NCBI RefSeq assembly: GCF_003353425.1 | Contig: NZ_QRAO01000007.1 | Coordinates: 1 to 64,000 of the forward strand | Source of the DNA: Marinirhabdus gelatinilytica | GTDB lineage: Bacteria; Bacteroidota; Bacteroidia; Flavobacteriales; Flavobacteriaceae | Direction: 5' to 3' | DNA length: 64,000 nt | In this document: one piece after another, positions 43,444 to 49,906 of the stretch | How positions within the stretch are numbered: the first letter of the stretch is position 1 | How the letters are laid out: the number at the start of each line of letters is the position of its first letter | Notes under the pieces: generated by a model | Databases searched by the model: none | What the model was told of the DNA's origin: nothing | The model's input: only the letters and a program-made list of their open reading frames with translations | Made by a program: the position numbers and the translations under genes

Positions 43444-43479
43444 ATCCCTTTACATGCCAAATTGTAAAGGGATTTTTTA
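43444..43479 (+). terminator. Rho-independent terminator running into a promoter
   Basis: ATCCCTTTACA (43444-43454) pairs perfectly with TGTAAAGGGAT (43463-43473) around an eight-base loop, followed by six T. The T-run is immediately continued by the -7 element TATATTTG at 43478-43485. Confidence 0.88.
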
Positions 43480-43485
43480 TATTTG
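43478..43485 (+). promoter_or_regulatory. -7 promoter element TATATTTG fused to the terminator T-run
   Basis: A perfect TAnnTTTG match begins within the T-tract of the terminator and lies 17 bases before the ATG of the second lpxD-like gene. It would restart transcription directly after the upstream transcript ends. Confidence 0.55.
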
Positions 43486-43502
43486 ATACTCAAATTTTCT
43501 AA

Positions 43503-44438
43503 ATGAAATTCAACAGCCCACAAACCCTACAGGACATTGCAACCATTCTGGATTGCGATTTTGTGGGCGATGCCGGTTTTCCCGTCATGGGGATGAACGA
43601 GATTCACGTGGTGCAACCGGGTGACATCGTATTTGTGGACCATCCAAAATATTACGACAAAGCATTGCAATCTCCCGCGACTATCATCCTCATTAATAAA
43701 GAGGTGGAGTGTCCGGCGGGAAAAGCATTGTTGGTAAGTGACGATCCATTTAGGGACTTCAATAAATTGACCCACCATTTTAATCCCTTTGTAGCAGCGC
43801 GTGCCGTGATTGCCGACTCTGCAAAAATTGGGAGACACACCGTAATCCAGCCCAACGTCTTTATAGGAAACAATGTGACCATTGGCGATGATTGCCTGAT
43901 ACACCCCAACGTAACTATTTACGACAACACGGTGATTGGGAACAACGTAACCATACACGCAGGAACGGTATTGGGAAGCGATGCATTTTACTACAAAAAT
44001 CGGCCAGAAAAATTCGATAAGCTATTGAGTGGTGGTAACGTAGAGATAAAGGACAATGTAGATCTGGGTGCGCTCTGTACCATAGATAGGGGAGTGACAG
44101 CCACTACCACGATTGGCGAGGGTACCAAGATAGACAACCAGGTGCACGTAGGCCATGACACGATTATTGGAAAACGATGCCTCATAGCGTCCCAGGTGGG
44201 TATCGCTGGCTGTGTACTGATCGAGGATCTTGTGACCATTTGGGGGCAAGTAGGAATTACCAGTGGCGTTACCATTGGCGAAAAAGCGGTGATCTCTGCA
44301 CAGAGCGGGGTGAGCAAATCGCTACCGGGGCACAAATCATATTTCGGGACCCCAGCAGACGATTTCAGAAAAAAATACAAAGAGTTGGCGTCCATACGCC
44401 TCATACCAGATATTATTGAAAAACTAGATAACCTATAA
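43503..44438 (+). CDS. LpxD-family acyltransferase, second copy
   Basis: The 311-residue protein keeps the N-terminal LpxD domain (MKFNSPQTLQDIATILDCDF, GDIVFVDHPKYYDKA) and the hexapeptide beta-helix. The primary catalytic His is retained (about 218, NQVHVGHDTIIG). The second conserved active-site His of LpxD is replaced: the stretch reads VGITSGVTIG instead of VVGHITIG. The C-terminal helical extension is shorter. It may use another acyl chain or another amino sugar. Bacteroidota commonly carry such a paralogue as I recall. Its stop overlaps the next ATG closely (TAATG). Confidence 0.87.
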   Translation: MKFNSPQTLQDIATILDCDFVGDAGFPVMGMNEIHVVQPGDIVFVDHPKYYDKALQSPATIILINKEVECPAGKALLVSDDPFRDFNKLTHHFNPFVAARAVIADSAKIGRHTVIQPNVFIGNNVTIGDDCLIHPNVTIYDNTVIGNNVTIHAGTVLGSDAFYYKNRPEKFDKLLSGGNVEIKDNVDLGALCTIDRGVTATTTIGEGTKIDNQVHVGHDTIIGKRCLIASQVGIAGCVLIEDLVTIWGQVGITSGVTIGEKAVISAQSGVSKSLPGHKSYFGTPADDFRKKYKELASIRLIPDIIEKLDNL

Positions 44439-44851
44439 TGAGCACTTCAGCAAAACAAGTAGTTAAAGACTTTTACAACGCAGATATTTTAAAGAATTCA
44501 GATGTCCTGAAAGAATTTTTCCACAAGGATATTGAGTTGATATGGAATAGTACCGACGGGCTTACCATTCTTAATTTCAACGATCTAAACGATTTTTTTG
44601 CCGAAGTACGACGCACGTACCACGACATTCGTGCAGAAGTAAGCCATTTGCTGCAGGACGAAGAGTATGTGACCATTCGATACAAGTATTATATCAAGAC
44701 TATCGAGAACCCAGACGAAGAAATGGGTATCGCACATTTTATCTGTATTTGGCAGGTAAAAGATGGTAAACTGTACCGTGGCCACCAAGTGAGCCAACCT
44801 GTTACCGAGAAGGACGATACTACCGAATCCTACCACAGAGTTAAAGTGTAA
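44438..44851 (+). CDS. Small NTF2-like (SnoaL-type) protein
   Basis: The 137-residue alpha+beta protein has an NTF2-like cone fold pattern: an N-terminal helix VVKDFYNADILKNSDVLKEF, then IELIWNSTDG and alternating strands SHLLQDEEYVTIRYKYY and IAHFICIWQVKDGKLYRGHQV. Proteins of this fold are enzymes or ligand-binding carriers; the specific role here is unknown. It starts at the stop of the lpxD-like gene (TAATG), so the two are coupled. Position between an acyltransferase and SucD gives no firm clue. Confidence 0.85.
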   Translation: MSTSAKQVVKDFYNADILKNSDVLKEFFHKDIELIWNSTDGLTILNFNDLNDFFAEVRRTYHDIRAEVSHLLQDEEYVTIRYKYYIKTIENPDEEMGIAHFICIWQVKDGKLYRGHQVSQPVTEKDDTTESYHRVKV

Positions 44852-44878
44852 ATACTTTTAATTGCAACAGCAATTAGG

Positions 44879-44886
44879 TATCTTTG
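44879..44886 (+). promoter_or_regulatory. -7 promoter element TATCTTTG
   Basis: A perfect TAnnTTTG match lies 46 bases before the sucD ATG at 44933. No clear -33 box at normal spacing. Confidence 0.5.
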
Positions 44887-44932
44887 CAATCCAATATTTC
44901 AATATAAATTCTAACAGAGACAATAAAAACCT

Positions 44933-45805
44933 ATGAGTGTTTTAGTAAATAAAGATTCAAAAATAATTGTTCAGGGCTTTACAGGAAGTGAAGGAACCTT
45001 CCACGCGGGCCAGATGATAGAGTACGGTACTAATGTTGTGGGTGGAGTAACCCCTGGTAAAGGTGGACAGACCCATTTGGACAAGCCCGTTTTTAACACA
45101 GTTTCAGAAGCCGTGGAAAAAGTAGGGGCAGATACCTCTATTCTTTTCGTACCCCCAGCATTTGCCGCAGATGCCATTATGGAAGCTGCGGACGCAGGCA
45201 TTAAAGTAATCATTGCTATTACCGAAGGAATTCCTGTAGGTGATATGATCAAGGCGTCCCACTACATCAAGGATAGAGATTGCCGTTTAATTGGACCTAA
45301 CTGTCCAGGCGTTATCACTCCAGGCGAAGCCAAAGTGGGTATTATGCCCGGTTTCGTATTCAAAAAAGGTAAAGTGGGTGTGGTCTCAAAATCTGGGACA
45401 CTTACGTATGAAGCAGCAGATCAGGTAGTTAAGCAAGGGTTGGGAATCACAACTGCTATTGGAATTGGCGGTGACCCAATTATTGGCACCACCACAAAAG
45501 AAGCCGTAGAATTGTTGATCAACGACCCAGAGACTGAAGCAGTGGTGATGATAGGTGAAATAGGAGGACAATTAGAGGCCGAAGCTGCACGCTGGTATAA
45601 GGAGAGTGGAAGCAAGAAGCCAGTAGTTGGATTTATAGCGGGAGAAACTGCTCCAGCTGGTAGAACAATGGGGCACGCAGGAGCTATAGTTGGCGGAAGT
45701 GACGATACCGCTCAAGCCAAAAAGAAAATATTGAACGAATGTGGTATCCACGTAGTTGATTCTCCAGCTGAAATAGGCAAAAAAGTAGCCGAAGTCATAG
45801 GATAA
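44933..45805 (+). CDS. sucD: Succinyl-CoA synthetase alpha subunit
   Basis: The 290-residue subunit carries the phosphorylated His of the TCA-cycle enzyme that makes ATP/GTP from succinyl-CoA. Motifs: [18 protein letters not shown] with CoA-binding residues, [29 protein letters not shown], and the active-site His about 248 in [19 protein letters not shown]. Length matches the family. The beta-subunit gene sucC is not adjacent, which is common in flavobacteria from memory. It is flanked by its own promoter and a terminator. Confidence 0.96.
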   Translation: MSVLVNKDSKIIVQGFTGSEGTFHAGQMIEYGTNVVGGVTPGKGGQTHLDKPVFNTVSEAVEKVGADTSILFVPPAFAADAIMEAADAGIKVIIAITEGIPVGDMIKASHYIKDRDCRLIGPNCPGVITPGEAKVGIMPGFVFKKGKVGVVSKSGTLTYEAADQVVKQGLGITTAIGIGGDPIIGTTTKEAVELLINDPETEAVVMIGEIGGQLEAEAARWYKESGSKKPVVGFIAGETAPAGRTMGHAGAIVGGSDDTAQAKKKILNECGIHVVDSPAEIGKKVAEVIG

Positions 45806-45826
45806 AAAATTGAGAATAATACACCC

Positions 45827-45856
45827 AAAGCCCTGCATAATCGTAGGGCTTTTTTT
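45827..45856 (+). terminator. Rho-independent terminator running into a promoter
   Basis: AAAGCCCTGC (from 45827) pairs with GTAGGGCTTT (45843-45852) around the loop ATAATC, followed by a T-run of seven. The T-run is continued by TATATTTG at 45856-45863, as after the repeat-lipoprotein gene at 43444. Confidence 0.85.
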
Positions 45857-45863
45857 ATATTTG
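45856..45863 (+). promoter_or_regulatory. -7 promoter element TATATTTG ahead of the fabG leader
   Basis: A perfect TAnnTTTG match is fused to the sucD terminator T-run. From here to the fabG ATG (46002) are 138 bases, a long leader by the standard of this window, with two hairpins (45891-45905; 45920-45926 with 45963-45969). Confidence 0.5.
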
Positions 45864-46001
45864 GGAGGATTGAAAAATATAAATAAAATCGCTCTTGTAT
45901 AGAGCAAGTCGAAATATGAAATGCCCATTAATAAATTGCAAACCAACCGAAGATGTTTATTGGGGCATTCCATCTTCCGCTTTATCAAATATTTTATTAA
46001 G

Positions 46002-46748
46002 ATGAAACTACTAGAAGGAAAAACAGCGATCATTACGGGCGGAAGCCGTGGTATAGGGAAAGGAATCGTTGAAGTATTTGCCCAGCACGGTGCCAACATA
46101 GCATTTACCTATAACTCAAGTGCCGAAGCAGCTGAAGCACTGGCCGAAGAAATTTCAAAAAACGGGGTCAAGGCAAAAGCCTACCAGAGCAATGCCGCAA
46201 GTTTTGAGGAGTCACAGGAGCTTGCCGCCCAAGTACTCAAAGAATTTGGAAGCATCGATATCTTGATAAACAATGCCGGAATCACTAAGGACAACCTCCT
46301 CATGCGAATTTCGGAAGAAGACTTCGATAAAGTGATTGAGGTAAACCTAAAATCGGTTTTTAATATGACCAAGGCCGTGCAGCGTGCTATGCTCAAACAG
46401 CGCAAGGGCTCTATCATAAACATGAGCTCCGTTGTTGGGGTAAAAGGAAATGCAGGCCAGACAAACTATGCCGCCTCTAAAGCTGGTATCTTGGGCTTTA
46501 CAAAATCTGTTGCTCTTGAGTTGGGTTCACGGGACATACGTTGCAACGCTATTGCTCCAGGCTTTATAGAGACCGAAATGACCGGAAAACTCGATGAGGC
46601 CACCGTACAATCTTGGCGAGATGCCATTCCACTTAAGCGTGGGGGTACTCCTGAAGATATCGCCAATATGTGCGTGTTCTTGGGAAGCGATATGTCCAGC
46701 TACGTAACAGGGCAAGTGCTCAACGTAGATGGCGGAATGCTTACCTAA
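46002..46748 (+). CDS. fabG: 3-oxoacyl-[ACP] reductase FabG
   Basis: The 248-residue SDR enzyme starts at ATG 46002, where MKLLEGKTAIITGGSRGIGKG is the canonical N-terminus. An ATG at 45921 adds 27 residues unlike the family and is rejected. It has TGGSRGIG (about 11-19), NNAGITKDNLLMR, SIINMSSVVGVKG with catalytic Ser, YAASKAGILG with Tyr and Lys, and the C-terminal QVLNVDGGMLT. It reduces 3-oxoacyl-ACP in fatty acid elongation, using NADPH. It joins LpxC-FabZ as a second fatty-acid enzyme in this run. Confidence 0.94.
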   Translation: MKLLEGKTAIITGGSRGIGKGIVEVFAQHGANIAFTYNSSAEAAEALAEEISKNGVKAKAYQSNAASFEESQELAAQVLKEFGSIDILINNAGITKDNLLMRISEEDFDKVIEVNLKSVFNMTKAVQRAMLKQRKGSIINMSSVVGVKGNAGQTNYAASKAGILGFTKSVALELGSRDIRCNAIAPGFIETEMTGKLDEATVQSWRDAIPLKRGGTPEDIANMCVFLGSDMSSYVTGQVLNVDGGMLT

Positions 46749-46786
46749 TTTTAGATATACGGTTTTAGAAATGCGATTGTAAAATC

Positions 46787-46836
46787 TCGTACTTCATTCG
46801 TACCTCGTACCCGTAATTCATTTGTACCTTGTAATT
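46787..46836. repeat. Degenerate TCGTAC micro-repeats
   Basis: The gap before the VWA gene contains imperfect tandem units of the type TTCGTACCTCGTACCCGTAATTC. I recall comparable TCGTA arrays in intergenic DNA of many flavobacteria. No coding sense. Confidence 0.45.
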
Positions 46837-46847
46837 AGTACTTAAAC

Positions 46848-48881
46848 ATGGCTCCAGAAACCATTCTTTATATCGTGATAGCCGCAGTGATCTCATTTGC
46901 GCTGGCGGTATTTATGTACGGGTATAAATCTAGGTACACAGGGAAATTACGATGGATATTTGGGATACTTCGGTTTTTGACCTTGTTCGCTATTTTGGTG
47001 TTGTTGATCAATCCCAAATTTAAGAGCAAAACCTATACCATCGTCAAACCCAGCTTGCCTGTATTGGTGGACAATTCTACCTCTGTCCGGGAACTGGAAC
47101 AAACCGAAAATGTTTCAACTATCATTTCAAAACTTAAGGGAAACGAAGCATTGAACGATAAATTCGAGCTGTCTTTTTTTACCTTCGGAAATGATTTCAG
47201 GGCAACCGATTCGGTTTCATTTTCTGAAAGGAATACAAACATCGCCAAAGCACTTTCAGCAACCAACGAGGTTTTCAGAAACACCATAGCACCCACCTTG
47301 CTCATTACAGATGGAAACCAAACCCTGGGGAGCGATTATGAGTTTTCTTCAGTAAACTTTAAAAACCCTTTGTACCCAGTTGTCTTGGGAGATTCCACCA
47401 AATATATCGACCTGAAACTTCAGCAACTCAATACCAATAGGTATGCATTCCTGAAAAACCAGTTTCCCGTCGAGGCTATTTTGGTATATAGTGGTACGGG
47501 TACGGTGAGCTCGCAGTTTGTCATCTCGCAGGGTGCTGCAACGGTGTATAGGCAAAATGTTACTTTTTCTGAGAATGACAATACCAAGACTATTTCGTTA
47601 ACATTGCCCGCATCTCGCGTGGGACTTCAAAAATATACAGCGCAGATTGTTCCTATTGCTGAGGAACGAAACACGGTTAACAACAGCAAGCAGTTTGCCG
47701 TAGAAGTGATAGACCAAGCCACCAATGTATTGGTAGTGAGTGCCATTGTGCACCCAGATATGGGAATGCTCAAGAAGGCCATTGAGACCAACGAACAACG
47801 CAAGGTTACTTTTGCAAAACCTCTTGAGGGCATCGACCAATTGCAGGATAATCAGCTAGTAGTCCTCTACCAGCCCAACCGGAGTTTTGCTAGCCTGTTT
47901 TCTGAAATCGAAAGATTGAAGATGAATACTTTTATCATTTCAGGAACCGAAACCGATTGGAACTTCTTGAACAGTGCTCAAGCTATTTTTCAGAAAGAGG
48001 TTACGGGACAGCGTGAGGATGCCTCGGCACAGTTGAACGTAAACTATGGCGCTTTTGCCGTGGAAGATATTGGTTTAAGTGGTTTTCCGCCCTTGGCTAC
48101 GCTTTTTGGAGAATTGTTGGTTACCGTGCCACACGAGGTGCTTTTGAACCAGACCGTAAGCGGATTCAATACCGAAAACCCTATGCTGGCCACTGCCGAG
48201 CTTAACGGAAAGCGAGATGCCCTATGGGATGTAGAAGGGCTTTGGAAATGGCGGGCAAAGTCTTATTTGCAGAACAACAATTTTCAGCAATTTGATGAAT
48301 TTATCGGGAAAATGGTACAATACCTAGCTTCCAACAAGCGTAGGAGCAGGCTAGAGGTGAGCAACGAATCGTTCTATTATAACAATAATCCTATTAAGAT
48401 TTCAGCACAATATTTCGACAAGAATTATGTGTTCGATGGGAGAGCATCATTGCAAATTTCGGTAGTGAACCAAGAAAGCGAGAAACGCACCGTCTTCCCA
48501 CTGTTGCTAAAGAATAACTTTTACGAATCAGATGTAAATAGTTTGCCTGCGGGGGAGTATGCCTTTACGGTTTCAGTAAGTGACGAAGCCATTGCCAGGA
48601 GTGGGACCTTTACGATATTGGATTTTAACGTTGAACAACAATTTGGCAACGCCAACGTAAGTAAATTAACCAGGTTGGCTAATAAAACCGAAGGAGCGAT
48701 CTATTATCCCAACCAATTTGAAAGCCTGGCCGAAAGTTTGTTGAACGATGATAGATTCCAGTCTATCCAAAAAAGCGAACAAAAAATCGTACCTTTAATA
48801 GATTGGAAAATACTGTTAGGCTTTATCGTTCTTTTCCTTACGGCAGAATGGTTCATTAGAAAATACAACGGACTTATATAA
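46848..48881 (+). CDS. VWA-domain-like membrane protein
   Basis: The 677-residue protein has two N-terminal membrane helices (about 4-26, 36-56: LTLFAILVLLINPK) and a large extracytoplasmic region. A VWA-like core shows PVLVDNSTSVREL in place of a DxSxS metal site, LSFFTFGNDF and LLITDGNQTLGSDYE. A membrane helix near the C-terminus (about 650-668) follows. VWA proteins usually bind partners; here the metal-site motif is partly degenerate. From memory it sits beside fabG and an SPFH gene in flavobacteria, function unknown. It overlaps no neighbour and starts 99 bases after fabG. Confidence 0.83.
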   Translation: MAPETILYIVIAAVISFALAVFMYGYKSRYTGKLRWIFGILRFLTLFAILVLLINPKFKSKTYTIVKPSLPVLVDNSTSVRELEQTENVSTIISKLKGNEALNDKFELSFFTFGNDFRATDSVSFSERNTNIAKALSATNEVFRNTIAPTLLITDGNQTLGSDYEFSSVNFKNPLYPVVLGDSTKYIDLKLQQLNTNRYAFLKNQFPVEAILVYSGTGTVSSQFVISQGAATVYRQNVTFSENDNTKTISLTLPASRVGLQKYTAQIVPIAEERNTVNNSKQFAVEVIDQATNVLVVSAIVHPDMGMLKKAIETNEQRKVTFAKPLEGIDQLQDNQLVVLYQPNRSFASLFSEIERLKMNTFIISGTETDWNFLNSAQAIFQKEVTGQREDASAQLNVNYGAFAVEDIGLSGFPPLATLFGELLVTVPHEVLLNQTVSGFNTENPMLATAELNGKRDALWDVEGLWKWRAKSYLQNNNFQQFDEFIGKMVQYLASNKRRSRLEVSNESFYYNNNPIKISAQYFDKNYVFDGRASLQISVVNQESEKRTVFPLLLKNNFYESDVNSLPAGEYAFTVSVSDEAIARSGTFTILDFNVEQQFGNANVSKLTRLANKTEGAIYYPNQFESLAESLLNDDRFQSIQKSEQKIVPLIDWKILLGFIVLFLTAEWFIRKYNGLI

Positions 48882-48899
48882 TCTTAAAATAAACGAATT

Positions 48900-49715
48900 A
48901 TGGAAAAATTACCTAAAATCGGGATACCGGTTATCATCGTATTAGTATTAGTAATTATAGTGGTGGCAAAGAGTGCCGTGACTATTAATGCCGGGGATGC
49001 TGGAGTACTCTACGAAACATTTGGAAATGGAGTTGTTACGGACGAACCGCCACTTGGGGAGGGTTTCCATATTGTAGCCCCTTGGAACAAAGTGATAGAG
49101 TATGAAGTGAGACAGCAAGAACTTTTTGAAAAAATGAAGGTGCTTTCCAGCAACGGTTTGGAAATACAGATAGATGCCTCTGCGTGGTACCAGCCCGTTT
49201 ATAACGAGGTAGGGAGGTTGCACCAAAACCTGGGGGAGAACTATTTGGACCGTGTGATTAAACCAGCTATACGAAGCGCTGCAAGAAGCGTTGTAGGGCG
49301 CTACACCCCAGAACAATTGTATAGCAGCAAGCGTGATGCCATACAAGATGAAATTTTTGATGAAACAAAGAAGATTCTGGATAAGCAGTACGTTCAGCTA
49401 AATGAGGTATTGGTACGGGATGTCACACTGCCCGCTACTATTAAACAAGCTATTGAGCGTAAATTGAAGCAAGAGCAAGAATCGCTTGAGTATGAGTTTA
49501 GACTGGTAACCGCGCAAAAAGAAGCTGAAAAAGTACGTATAGAAGCACAGGGTAAAGCAGATGCAAATAAAATTCTTAGCGCATCCCTAACCGATAAGAT
49601 TCTTCAGGATAAAGGAATAGATGCTACACTAAAATTGGCCGAGTCTCCCAATGCCAAAATTGTGGTAGTAGGTTCTGGAGATGATGGATTACCTTTAATT
49701 TTGGGTAATAACTAG
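48900..49715 (+). CDS. Prohibitin-type SPFH membrane protein
   Basis: The 271-residue protein has an N-terminal membrane anchor (VIIVLVLVIIVVAKSAVT) and an SPFH/PHB domain: NAGDAGVLYETFGNGVV, GEGFHIVAPWNKVIEYEVRQ. A helical oligomerisation stretch follows (IKQAIERKLKQEQESLEYEF, EAEKVRIEAQGKADANKIL). This is the prohibitin pattern: ring-forming scaffolds thought to organise membrane microdomains or proteases. It follows the VWA gene by 18 bases and is likely co-expressed with it. Confidence 0.92.
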   Translation: MEKLPKIGIPVIIVLVLVIIVVAKSAVTINAGDAGVLYETFGNGVVTDEPPLGEGFHIVAPWNKVIEYEVRQQELFEKMKVLSSNGLEIQIDASAWYQPVYNEVGRLHQNLGENYLDRVIKPAIRSAARSVVGRYTPEQLYSSKRDAIQDEIFDETKKILDKQYVQLNEVLVRDVTLPATIKQAIERKLKQEQESLEYEFRLVTAQKEAEKVRIEAQGKADANKILSASLTDKILQDKGIDATLKLAESPNAKIVVVGSGDDGLPLILGNN

Positions 49716-49771
49716 TATTGCTGAAATTTTAGCTTTATCAAAATGGACTTTTCAACCTATTATTTTTGATA

Positions 49772-49856
49772 GTGTCAGTTCGAGCGTAGTAGAGAATTAC
49801 AAACCCTTGACAAGCTAATAAGGGTTTCAATTAGAGCGTGTCGAGAGACTTGATTG
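49772..49856. repeat. Degraded dispersed repeat between convergent genes
   Basis: GTGTCAGTTCGAGCGTAGTAGAGAA at the left and AGAGCGTGTCGAGAGACTTGA at the right flank a hairpin AAACCCTT (49801-49808) / AAGGGTTT (49820-49827). The TCAGTTCGAGCG...GTCGAGA words recall a dispersed repeat found between convergent genes in flavobacteria. It has no T-run, so I do not call it a terminator. Confidence 0.45.
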
Positions 49857-49906
49857 CGCACCCGTAAATTCGGATGTTTTTAAAGCGCCATTTTTGTGTT
49901 GTTCCC

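Noticed and set aside
45921-46001. N-terminal extension of FabG
   Set aside because: The 27 extra residues do not resemble any SDR enzyme and lie in a leader with hairpins. The canonical start is at 46002.
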